Translations under genes and position numbers: made by a program
The notes under the pieces: model-generated
Database searches by the model: none
Told to the model about the DNA's origin: nothing
Seen by the model: the letters and a program-made list of their open reading frames with translations, nothing else
From: an uncultured Clostridium sp.
GTDB taxonomy: Bacteria > Bacillota_A > Clostridia > TANB77 > CAG-508
Length of the DNA: 6,151 bases
Direction: 5' to 3'
NCBI GenBank assembly: GCA_947382445.1
Contig: CANCZH010000088.1
Location: 1-6,151, forward strand
Part shown: piece by piece, positions 1-5,852 of the stretch
Layout: every line of letters begins with the position of its first letter
Numbering within the stretch: the first letter of the stretch is position 1

Positions 1-830
1 AAACTCTCTTTATATTCTTCTTGTATCTTTTGATAAATTTGCTCTAAATAAATCCCCATTTTTGTGCTACATCTCTTATTTTCATCTGTTATTTTATAAA
101 AGCAATCTCTTGTTTTGAAATTATAACTTTTTAACCTATTGTTTATAAATCCTTGTGTTGCTAATGGTATTTTTATTCCATATAGTTTTGCTAAATATAG
201 AATATTATTTTGTATTGTTCTACCACTGCATTTATCATCTTTATAAAACTCAAAGTCCTCAACTGAAATCATTTCTCCAATAAAGATTTTATATTTCATT
301 TCTTTTAACGCTTTTTTGAATCTGTCATTTACAGCTTTTATTTTCTCTTGTTCTTTCTGTTCCTGTTCTTGCCTTTTTTGTTCTTGTTCCCTATCTCTAT
401 TTTCTTCAAATGTTCTTCTACTTTCTCTTGCTTGTTCATAAATCTCTGGAAAGTACCTATTGATATATTCTAATTCACATTTATTGAAATACCTATTTTC
501 ATTTATTTTCTTTTTCCAGAATGCTTTTAGATCTAATTTCTTATATGCTTCTGTTATATCTTCTCTATATTTTTCTACTACTGATGGCTCTGATAAATAT
601 GAATCTATACTTCCTATAAACATATTTAATCTTATTGGAGCAATTCCTAATTTCCAATATTCATTATTTTTGTCTTTAATTAAAAACTCTTGCACATCAT
701 AATATCTTTCTTCTTTTAAAGTAGCTATCTCAACATCATTATATGTTGATAATACTACTTTCTTATTTTTACAAGTTAATTCATTGTTCTCAATATGCCA
801 TACTTTTGCAATTTTTATCTGTTCTTGCAT
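1..830 (-). CDS. Unrecognised coiled-coil protein of the element, C-terminus cut by the window edge
   Basis: An open frame starts at ATG 830-828 and runs past the left edge without a stop, giving at least 276 residues. The ATG lies 9 bases after AGGAGG (845-840), which overlaps the stop of the upstream VirB6-like gene, so the two are probably translationally coupled. I do not recognise the family with confidence. Residues 1 to about 130 look globular and mixed alpha/beta, with a WKLGIAPIRLNMFIGSIDSYLSEP stretch whose key parts are WKLGIAPIRL and FIGSIDSYLSEP. Residues about 137-170 are rich in E, Q, R and K with QEQ/EQEQK repeats, probably a coiled coil. The remainder is lysine-rich and contains the segment YLAKLYGIKIPLATQGFINNRL. 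No signal peptide or membrane segment is visible, so it is probably cytoplasmic. Its place directly after the VirB6-like gene suggests an element accessory role; function unknown. It contains no in-frame CGG. Confidence 0.8.
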   Translation of the reverse strand, partial: MQEQIKIAKVWHIENNELTCKNKKVVLSTYNDVEIATLKEERYYDVQEFLIKDKNNEYWKLGIAPIRLNMFIGSIDSYLSEPSVVEKYREDITEAYKKLDLKAFWKKKINENRYFNKCELEYINRYFPEIYEQARESRRTFEENRDREQEQKRQEQEQKEQEKIKAVNDRFKKALKEMKYKIFIGEMISVEDFEFYKDDKCSGRTIQNNILYLAKLYGIKIPLATQGFINNRLKSYNFKTRDCFYKITDENKRCSTKMGIYLEQIYQKIQEEYKES

Positions 831-839
831 TCTATTGTT

Positions 840-845
840 CCTCCT
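840..845 (-). promoter_or_regulatory. Ribosome binding site of the left-edge gene
   Basis: AGGAGG on the minus strand overlaps the VirB6-like stop (846-844) and lies 9 bases before ATG 830. It fixes the start of the left-edge gene. Confidence 0.75.
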
Positions 846-1678
846 ATAAACCTAACATTTCTCTTACTAATCTATCTGATATTTTAACTGTACCTACTAA
901 CACCAACATATTGAATATCAATTCTCCGTATATATTTCCATACCATTGTTACTGCTGCTGCATTTGTATCTACTACTGGTGGGCTTGTTGCAAACAGTGA
1001 GAAAATAACACATGATAGCATTATAATTACACCCTCTAGGCATACTGCACTATAACCTTTTATAAAGCTCTTTCCTATATTTTGTGTTGGCTCTCCACCA
1101 AAACTTGCAAATGCTATTGGAGATATTGCTGTATATAGATAGATTTTGAAAAATCTTCCGATAAACTGTAAGAATCATTACAAATGACAATACTGTTATA
1201 AATAGTCCTCCGTATCAATGTTACTGCCCACAATGGTATGCTTTCAAAGAAATTACAGGCTTCTACTGCTGATATAATTTCATTTGGCAGAACTGTATTT
1301 GTTGCTCCACCTAATCCTGCTGCACTCATTACTGTACTTGCTAAACCTTGCACAATCTTAAAAATTGCCATCATTAGCTCTAAACCATAAGTTACTAAAA
1401 CTTTTGCAACTGCAAATCGTATAAAAAGTTTGAGGGCATGCTCTGGCTTTTTTACTTCTGCAAAACTTCCGACAAGTTTTCATTACTCCTACAACAAAAA
1501 ACAATACAAGTAATGCTAATGCAATGGCTTGTACTGCTCCATGTATATTTGTTATTACATTCCAGATAGTTCCACCTTTAAAATCAACTGGCGATTGTGA
1601 TACAAGTGTCCATATTTCACTTAATTTTGAGTTCCATGTTTCTATTGCATTTTGTAGGTTTCCTACTACCCAATTCAA
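844..1678 (-). CDS. VirB6/TrbL-like conjugal transfer membrane protein, needing four +1 shifts at CGG
   Basis: Polytopic inner-membrane component of the conjugative type IV secretion channel, resembling the VirB6/TrbL proteins of Tn1549/CTn elements. Read in one frame it breaks repeatedly. If the C of in-frame CGG is skipped at 1471-1469, 1212-1210, 1160-1158 and 928-926, it gives one 276-residue protein ending at TAG 846-844. The restored glycines are G70 (MKTCGSF), G156 (TLIGGLF), G173 (TVYGRFF) and G250 (KYIGELI), each inside stretches that I recall as conserved in the family. Hydrophobic segments lie near residues 47-67, 85-115, 150-172, 205-230 and 250-262. The chosen start is TTG 1678-1676, 9 bases from AGGAGG 1693-1688, the same spacing as the neighbouring TTG starts; an ATA directly before it is the alternative. 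The stop overlaps the next gene's ribosome binding site. If no recoding occurs, this is a pseudogene. Confidence 0.85.
926..928 (-). other. In-frame CGG requiring a +1 shift (VirB6-like gene, G250)
   Basis: ATA-C-GGA: skipping C 928 joins TMVWKYI to GELIFNMLVLVGTVKISDR. Confidence 0.88.
1158..1160 (-). other. In-frame CGG requiring a +1 shift (VirB6-like gene, G173)
   Basis: TAT-C-GGA: skipping C 1160 joins SFVMILTVY to GRFFKIYLYTAISPI. Confidence 0.88.
1210..1212 (-). other. In-frame CGG requiring a +1 shift (VirB6-like gene, G156)
   Basis: ATA-C-GGA-GGA: skipping C 1212 joins SIPLWAVTLI to GGLFITVLSFVMI. Confidence 0.88.
1469..1471 (-). other. In-frame CGG requiring a +1 shift (VirB6-like gene, G70)
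   Basis: TGT-C-GGA: skipping C 1471 joins FFVVGVMKTC to GSFAEVKKPEHALKLF. Confidence 0.88.
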
Positions 1679-1687
1679 TATCTACCA

Positions 1688-1693
1688 CCTCCT
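1688..1693 (-). promoter_or_regulatory. Ribosome binding site of the VirB6-like gene
   Basis: AGGAGG on the minus strand, overlapping the stop TAG (1694-1692) of the upstream 99-residue gene. It lies 9 bases from TTG 1678 and 6 bases from ATA 1681. The 9-base spacing matches the TTG starts of the Maff2-like and 65-residue genes, which favours TTG. Confidence 0.75.
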
Positions 1694-1991
1694 AACTTTG
1701 TTTTGAATACTTGATATACTCTTTTTGTTTTTTATTTCTCATTTTTGCTGTTTCTTCATCTCTTAATTCTGGATTTTTCTCTTGTAATTTTCTTCGACAT
1801 CTCGTAATGCTTTCAAAACTTATTCCTTTATTCTTTGCATTAAACATTACTGTTGCAAATTGTTTTCCTACTTCATAAGGATATAATTTGCTTATTACTT
1901 GTAATATTAAGTAACAGTCATCTTCTCTTGCAAGTTTATCTTTTCGTAGTATTTCTTCTACTACTGTTTCTAATTTTTTTAATTCTGCTAT
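1692..1991 (-). CDS. Small phage/ICE-type protein of unknown function, apparent ATA start
   Basis: An open frame of 99 residues fills the space between the methyltransferase and the VirB6-like gene. It begins IAELKKLETVVEEILRKD and contains FESITRCRRKLQEKNPELR before a lysine-rich end (KNKKQKEYIKYSKQS). From memory, the RRKLQ..NPELR region resembles short hypothetical proteins of phages and ICEs; I can give no function. The composition is basic, with no membrane segment, so a cytoplasmic, possibly nucleic-acid-linked protein is plausible. No ATG, GTG or TTG exists in frame near the 5' end, and two TGA stops lie just upstream. The only workable start is ATA 1991-1989, 10 bases after GGAG, overlapping the methyltransferase stop as ATAG. 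This mimics the usual ATGA overlap and suggests coupling. A translation restarted at an internal ATG would lose more than half of the protein. Confidence 0.65.
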   Translation of the reverse strand: MAELKKLETVVEEILRKDKLAREDDCYLILQVISKLYPYEVGKQFATVMFNAKNKGISFESITRCRRKLQEKNPELRDEETAKMRNKKQKEYIKYSKQS

Positions 1992-2563
1992 TTCTCATCA
2001 TCTCCATATTCCATTAAATCAATATCGCATTTTACTTCATTTCCCCACGAATCCCAACCATTTACTTTTTGTCTTGCAAATAGTTCTACTCTTGGTATAT
2101 CTCCTAACAATTCCACAATTCTTTTTCTTGTTTCATCTGGCTTTTTACTATGTTCTTCAACTGGAGATATAATTACTTGATGCACTTTTGCAGATATTCT
2201 TTTAGGCTTGCCTTTTGTTGCTAATATACATATCTCTGCATTAGCTCTAGTCCAAAAACCTAATCCCCAAAACAATGATGGTGTTTTCTTATTTTGCTTA
2301 ATCCATACAAAAGCAACCGTTTTATATTTAAAACCCCAATTCTCCAAAACTTTTAGTCCTTCTACTAATGTTGGAAAAGTCATCCACATAAAAAGGACAC
2401 AGTCTTTGTCAGCTATTTTCTCTACTGGTAATTTGCATATATCTTCTATACTCATTGTAGAATAATGATTTTCTGCTGAACGACCTTTGCCTTTATCTGA
2501 ATATACTTTGTATTGCCATGGTGGATCTGCATATATGATTTTATATTTTTTATTTTCTTCTAT
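1988..2563 (-). CDS. MT-A70 family adenine-N6 DNA methyltransferase, apparent ATA start
   Basis: Predicted S-adenosylmethionine-dependent N6-adenine methyltransferase of the MT-A70 class. The class signature DPPW is at residues 13-16 (YADPPWQY), followed by the Ser/Thr-rich NHYSTM segment, ADKDCVLFMWMTFP, FVWIKQNK and FWTRANAEICILATKG, with a closing ELFARQ.VNGWDSWGNE block, all typical of the family. It has 191 residues, normal for the short phage and ICE members. The first ATG (2455) would remove DPPW. The full frame begins at ATA 2563-2561, 7 bases after a perfect AAGGAGG at 2577-2571, and no ATG, GTG or TTG is available in frame. Its likely role is self-methylation of the element against host restriction, or regulation; that is inference. 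It sits between the Maff2-like and VirB6-like transfer genes and overlaps the next gene by ATAG. It contains no in-frame CGG. Confidence 0.85.
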   Translation of the reverse strand: MEENKKYKIIYADPPWQYKVYSDKGKGRSAENHYSTMSIEDICKLPVEKIADKDCVLFMWMTFPTLVEGLKVLENWGFKYKTVAFVWIKQNKKTPSLFWGLGFWTRANAEICILATKGKPKRISAKVHQVIISPVEEHSKKPDETRKRIVELLGDIPRVELFARQKVNGWDSWGNEVKCDIDLMEYGDDEK

Positions 2564-2570
2564 AAAATTA

Positions 2571-2577
2571 CCTCCTT
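2571..2577 (-). promoter_or_regulatory. Strong ribosome binding site that sets the methyltransferase start at ATA
   Basis: AAGGAGG on the minus strand lies 7 bases before ATA 2563-2561, in the frame that keeps the DPPW motif. No ordinary start codon lies in that frame near the site, so the site itself argues for initiation at ATA. Confidence 0.7.
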
Positions 2578-2587
2578 AAAGTTTTTT

Positions 2588-2622
2588 AGGAGTAGATTAT
2601 TTTTTCTTAATAACCTACTCCT
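2588..2622. terminator. Stable hairpin after the Maff2-like gene
   Basis: The arms 2588-2601 and 2609-2622 form a stem of about 14 bp around a 7-base loop. In the minus-strand transcript all pairs form, one as a G-U wobble; in the plus-strand transcript that position becomes an A-C mismatch, so the structure suits the minus-strand RNA better. The minus-strand RNA has A-rich sequence, not a U-tract, after the stem. The plus-strand RNA has a U-rich tail after it. It may therefore stabilise or process the 3' end of the small membrane protein mRNA, or stop antisense transcription. Intrinsic termination of the operon itself is not supported. Confidence 0.5.
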
Positions 2623-2630
2623 TTTACTTT

Positions 2631-2952
2631 TTAACCACCTGTTATAATATTTAGGATTTCCTTTGCGAAAGTAATAACTACTCCTCCGTGCCAATGTCAT
2701 GAAACCATTAGCTCGCTGTGATGGATCGTGTGATTTTAATGACATACCAACTTGTACTACTCCGAATCCTAAAATAATCATTCCAACTGCTCTTATAAGT
2801 CCAAAAATAAAGTCTGACAAATTATTTATTACTGTTAATGGCTCATCTGCTGCAAATACATGAGATGCTTGTGCTACAAATAATGCAACAATATACAAAA
2901 TAATTATGCAAGACCTTTTTAATATTTTTAATAAAGTTTTTTTCTTTTTCAA
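2631..2952 (-). CDS. Maff2-like small membrane protein (possible pilin or VirB2-like), needing one +1 shift at CGG
   Basis: Short secreted or membrane protein resembling the Maff2 family found beside VirD4 in Tn1549/CTn elements; a VirB2/pilin-like role is inferred from position and topology. Residues 1-34 form a signal peptide-like region (KKKK start, hydrophobic core IIILYIVALFVA, likely cut after HVFA before ADEP). A hydrophobic segment follows at about 49-70, then the family-like block SLKSHDPSQRANGFMTLAGG and a second hydrophobic segment VVITFAKEILNIITGG. Skipping the C of CGG at 2688-2686 restores G89 and gives 106 residues ending GG-TAA at 2633-2631. Without the shift, the frame runs into an implausible basic tail (RRSSYYFRKG...) and continues through the hairpin to 2560. 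The start is TTG 2952-2950, 9 bases after GGGAGG (2967-2962), and the VirD4 stop lies between them. Confidence 0.85.
2686..2688 (-). other. In-frame CGG requiring a +1 shift (Maff2-like gene)
   Basis: GCA-C-GGA-GGA: skipping C 2688 restores G89 in TLAGGVVITF and the family-like ending. Confidence 0.85.
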
Positions 2953-2953
2953 T

Positions 2954-4758
2954 TTATGATACCTCCCTAATAAATTCTTCTAATTCTTCTTCTGATAGGA
3001 GTTCATAATTTTCTAGTAATTGTTCTTTTTCAAATGTATCTATCTCATTTTCTTCAATATCTTCATCTAGCACAATAATAGAAGCTGTTGCTTTATCTGT
3101 TTTTCCATGAATATAAGGCTCTCCTTTGCCATCAGTAGTCAAAGCTACATTAGGGTGTTTTAATATATCATATTTTAGGTCTTTAACTGGTCTTTCTCCA
3201 CGAATAAAAAGAAGTGCATACTTATTGTCAAGTAAACGCACTTCATCTGGAGTCATAAGTTCTCTTCCTGCAAGTTGATAATTTGTCGAATAATTGCCGC
3301 TTCTACCAGAGCTTTTTCCATGTGTGTCTAAATCTATTGTTTCTTTTCCGTAGGAGTTCTGAAACATATTTATGGGTACTTTGCTCGTTTCCACCTAAAT
3401 ACAAAAAAGTATCGCAATTTCCGTACAATACTTTCCCATTGTTTTTCAAATAGTGCTTTAAGCTGTGCTAAATTTTGGAGAATGATAGATACTGATACTG
3501 ACCTTGATCTCATGACACTTAAAATTTTGTCAAAATCATCTGGCAGACTTACATTTGCGAACTCATCCATTACAAAATGGACATGGATTGGCAAACTTCC
3601 ACCATACTTATGGTCAGCAATATAGAATAATTGTTGAAATAATTGTGTATATAATATACTTACTAGAAAATTAAAACTCGTGTCATTGTCTGGAATTAAA
3701 GCAAACAATGCCACCTTTTTTTCGCCTAAACTAGGCAAATCTAACTCATCAATTTTTACTATGTTTGCAAGACTCTCTAAATTAAATTTTTCTAATCTTG
3801 CAGCAAGTGTAATTTGAATTGATTTTAATGTTTTTGCAGAGCCTGACCTATAATTTCTATAATACTTTAGAGCAATATGCTCTGGGTTATTATATTCTAA
3901 TTTATCAAATAGAATATCTAATGCACTTATAGGATTTTCTTGTTCTTCATTTACATCTCCTGCTCTTAACATTTCCATTACCATTGGAAAGTTTTGTTCA
4001 TCTTCTGGAGCTTCATATTTGAGATAAAATATAAGTGCTAGCAATAACATACTAGCTGCCGTGTCCCAAAACGGATCTTGGCTCTGACTTCCGTTTAGGT
4101 GTCGTGCTTTTGAAAAGGTTTGTTACCAACCTTTGAACATCATTATCTGTCTTTAAATATTTAAAAGGGTTATAGCAATGACTTTTTTCCATATTGATTA
4201 AGTCAAGAACTCGTACTTCATACCCTTTTTTCTCTAATAAATTCCCCGTATCTCGCAAAATTTCGCCTTTAGGATCTAGGATTACATACGAACTTGAGCC
4301 ACATTGCATTACATTTGGCTTTCCGATAGAATCTTGTTTTACCTGCACCGACTACCGACCACAAATTAAAACATTAAGATTTCTTCTATGTTGTTTTCCA
4401 TTTAGACCTATTGCTACATTTTGCGTTAATATTTTATTATCATTAAATGGCTTTTGCCTATATTTTTTATTAAGTACACTTGCTATACCCCACTTGGCAG
4501 AGCCGTGTTCTTCTCTTCTTCTATAATTCTTTTTTGTAGATTCATATATACTTATTCCTAATACATAAAAGCATATAAAAATAAGAATAGTTTTTATGCT
4601 ATTCTCACACCATATCAAATTAAATGGATTTTCCATTATTTTTGAAAAATTATTTATTATTCCTACGATTCCATTATTTATATATGGTGCAATTAGAATA
4701 GCTACCCATACTACTGGAATTATACCTAATATATACAAAAGCTCATTTGTTTTTTCAT
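2954..4758 (-). CDS. virD4: VirD4-type conjugation coupling ATPase (CD1115-like), needing six +1 shifts at CGG and one A-run slip
   Basis: Type IV coupling protein that brings the relaxase-DNA complex to the mating channel and powers transfer by ATP hydrolysis. Two N-terminal membrane segments lie near residues 9-27 and 55-73, followed by RRREEHGSAKWG. The Walker A GGSGAGKT is at 134-141, LDPKGE near 160-165 and the Walker B-type VMDEF at 395-399. Conserved SIVGNC, LGGNEQSTHKYVSELLGKETID and SGRSGNYSTNYQ blocks lead to an acidic C-terminus. This is 599 residues, about the usual length. The frame is broken seven times. Six breaks are an extra C forming in-frame CGG before a Gly codon: 4357, 4350 and 4325 (G135, G137, G145), then 4093 (G222), 3423 (G445) and 3350 (G469). 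The seventh is at the 5' end: ATG 4758 overlaps the upstream stop (TAATG) but needs one more A in the A6 run 4755-4750. TTG 4738 is the alternative start, without a ribosome binding site. If nothing is recoded, this is a pseudogene. Confidence 0.88.
3348..3350 (-). other. In-frame CGG requiring a +1 shift (virD4, G469)
   Basis: CTA-C-GGA: skipping C 3350 joins KYVSELL to GKETIDLDTHG. Confidence 0.85.
3421..3423 (-). other. In-frame CGG requiring a +1 shift (virD4, G445)
   Basis: GTA-C-GGA: skipping C 3423 joins QWESIV to GNCDTFLYLGGNEQSTHKY. Confidence 0.88.
4091..4093 (-). other. In-frame CGG requiring a +1 shift (virD4, G222)
   Basis: AAA-C-GGA: skipping C 4093 joins NLFKSTTPK to GSQSQDPFWDTAASMLLLAL. 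Confidence 0.88.
4323..4357 (-). other. Cluster of three in-frame CGG sites across the Walker A coding region of virD4
   Basis: Reading from 4357, the codons are GGT-C-GGT-AGT-C-GGT-GCA-GGT-AAA-ACA, then six bases on TAT-C-GGA-AAG. Skipping the three C bases (4357, 4350, 4325) gives GGSGAGKTRFYGKPNVM, the expected ATP-binding loop. Three single insertions within 33 bases return to the original frame. In the unshifted frame, the first CGG is followed at once by TAG 4354-4352. Confidence 0.9.
4750..4755 (-). other. A6 run at the virD4 start, possible slippage site
   Basis: ATG 4758-4756 overlaps the stop of the 65-residue gene in a TAATG arrangement and is followed by six A. Its frame closes after 10 codons. 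One more A, or a -1 slip on the run, yields MKKTNELLYILG, which joins the VirD4 frame and looks like a normal family N-terminus. Slippage on the A run or a homopolymer sequencing error are equally possible. Confidence 0.5.
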
Positions 4759-4955
4759 TATCTCTCGTTACTTACTCTTTCTCTTTGAAATATTGTTCTT
4801 TTTCTAATGGGGATATTTAATAGTCTTAATAATAATTCATTTACAAATTCTGTTGATTTGTTTTCTCTTATTAACTTTGTACGAAGTTCGTTAAGGGAAT
4901 TTATTATCATTCCATATTCGTACTTATTTAATATTACTACTCTTTGTTCTTCCAA
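4758..4955 (-). CDS. Small conserved conjugative-element protein next to virD4, unknown function
   Basis: A 65-residue soluble protein with the pattern VVILNKYEYGMIINSLNELRTKLIRENKSTEFVNELLLRLLNIP and a basic tail (RKRTIFQRERVSNER). It reads as two amphipathic helices. From memory, proteins of this size and pattern (hydrophobic-x-YGxxxxxLNxxRxxLIxExxxxxxVxELLLxxxxxP) occur directly before VirD4 in Tn1549/CTn-like elements, but I know no assigned function. The start is TTG 4955-4953, 9 bases after AGGAG (4969-4965), which overlaps the stop of the ArdC-like gene. A nearby ATG (4960) is out of frame and closes after seven codons. The TAA stop overlaps the probable virD4 ATG, indicating coupling and perhaps a matched expression level. 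Confidence 0.75.
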   Translation of the reverse strand: MEEQRVVILNKYEYGMIINSLNELRTKLIRENKSTEFVNELLLRLLNIPIRKRTIFQRERVSNER

Positions 4956-4967
4956 TACATTTTTCTC

Positions 4968-5852
4968 CTATCTTGCTTGTTCTTTTTCTCTACTTTGTTT
5001 TGCAAGTAGTTCTATACAATGACTTGTTCTTCCACTTATGTTTTCCATTGCATCATGAATTGGCTCTAGTTCTTCTCTTATTTCCTTTGCTGATAACTCC
5101 TTTAGTTCATAAGGAATATCAGTTACATTATAATTTGAAACATCTATGCCATATTTTTTGCAAACCATATAAGATACACAATTAGCTTTGAAAGTATCTA
5201 ATTCTGTATTTTCTCCTATTTCTTGTTTTGCAAGTTCTTGTGTTACTTCATGGAAAATTTGTGGTGCTTCTGCACCTCTTGCAATATATAATACATCTTT
5301 TTCTGAATCATACAATGCACTTCTATCTGTATTTGGTATTTCATTTACTACTTCTACCTTTGCTTGGCTACTATTTAAAAATACTCTTAATAATAATTTA
5401 TTATCATATCTCATTATAGGATTTGGTTTCTTTCTTATACTAACTTGTGATATATCAGTTAAGTATTTTACATTATAATTTGTTGCCTTTGTGCCATCTT
5501 CTCTCATATAAGAATCTGCTGGCTCTAATATTTTTATATCATTTTTACGATTTTTCTTTGGAAAGCCACCTACATTTGTCCAACTATCATAATCTCTTAA
5601 AACTGTTGCTTCTGGCATTTGTGCTGTTATTAGTAAACTATTTCCTACTGAATATTGCTCAAACTTACTTTGAGTATCTAAATATTTCTTAAATTCTTGC
5701 CCGTCTTGTACGATCTTTTCTGCTGTTGTATCAATTAGTGCATATACTCCTTGTTTTTCTTGTTTTTTATATTCAATCCATTCTTCTTTATTATATTGCC
5801 TATTTTTTCTGCTATAATTATCAAATACTTGGTCTAATTCTCCCATGTTCAT
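4968..5852 (-). CDS. ArdC/LtrC-like element protein with a degenerate metallopeptidase motif
   Basis: A 294-residue protein resembling ArdC/LtrC-type (single-stranded DNA-binding, antirestriction) proteins of conjugative elements. The N-terminal part carries the recognisable FEQYSVGNSLLITAQMPEATVLRDYDSWTNVGGFPKKN region (key parts SVGNSLLI.AQ.P.AT and DYDSW..VG), then IKILEPA. The C-terminal half carries RSALYDSEKDVLYIARG and FHEVTQELAKQEIG, where zinc-peptidase members would have HExxH. Here the second histidine is glutamine (HEVTQ), so metal-dependent catalysis is doubtful. Family knowledge suggests binding or protecting the transferred single strand in the recipient; that role is inferred. 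No signal peptide or membrane segment is seen. It starts at ATG 5852, overlapping the preceding TGA by ATGA; a second ATG lies two codons on. No CGG is read in its frame. Confidence 0.7.
   Translation of the reverse strand: MNMGELDQVFDNYSRKNRQYNKEEWIEYKKQEKQGVYALIDTTAEKIVQDGQEFKKYLDTQSKFEQYSVGNSLLITAQMPEATVLRDYDSWTNVGGFPKKNRKNDIKILEPADSYMREDGTKATNYNVKYLTDISQVSIRKKPNPIMRYDNKLLLRVFLNSSQAKVEVVNEIPNTDRSALYDSEKDVLYIARGAEAPQIFHEVTQELAKQEIGENTELDTFKANCVSYMVCKKYGIDVSNYNVTDIPYELKELSAKEIREELEPIHDAMENISGRTSHCIELLAKQSREKEQAR

Noticed and set aside
1114..1678. Two separate genes for the VirB6-like fragments (1358-1678 and 1114-1374)
   Set aside because: Both belong to one 276-residue protein when the CGG shifts are applied; the ATG at 1374 is an internal methionine.
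2317..2319. CGG on the coding strand without a frameshift, here and at 2762, 3297, 4059, 4246, 4503, 5701, 5950 and 6079
   Set aside because: Each spans two codons in the supported frame (for example ACG GTT, TTC GGA), so it never occupies the A site and does not contradict the CGG hypothesis.
2560..2630. C-terminal extension of the Maff2-like protein through the hairpin
   Set aside because: It exists only in the unshifted frame after CGG 2688, is basic and unlike the family, while the shifted frame ends naturally in ITGG.
3370..4050. Separate genes for the VirD4 fragments (4352-4738, 4052-4348, 3370-4050, 2954-3394)
   Set aside because: The fragments join into one 599-residue VirD4 at conserved motifs; their apparent starts are internal codons without ribosome binding sites.
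844..4357. Simple pseudogene decay of three genes
   Set aside because: Decay should give mixed deletions, insertions and nonsense changes. Here all 11 internal events are the same C insertion before glycine. Not fully excluded without reads.
4750..4756. Classic -1 slippery heptamer A AAA AAC at the virD4 start
   Set aside because: The bases are present, but the zero-frame codons are AAA AAA CAA, so the heptamer is out of phase.
460..5692. Several plus-strand open frames of 60-110 codons
   Set aside because: They are antisense to well-supported minus-strand genes, have low-complexity F/L/S/Y-rich translations and lack ribosome binding sites.
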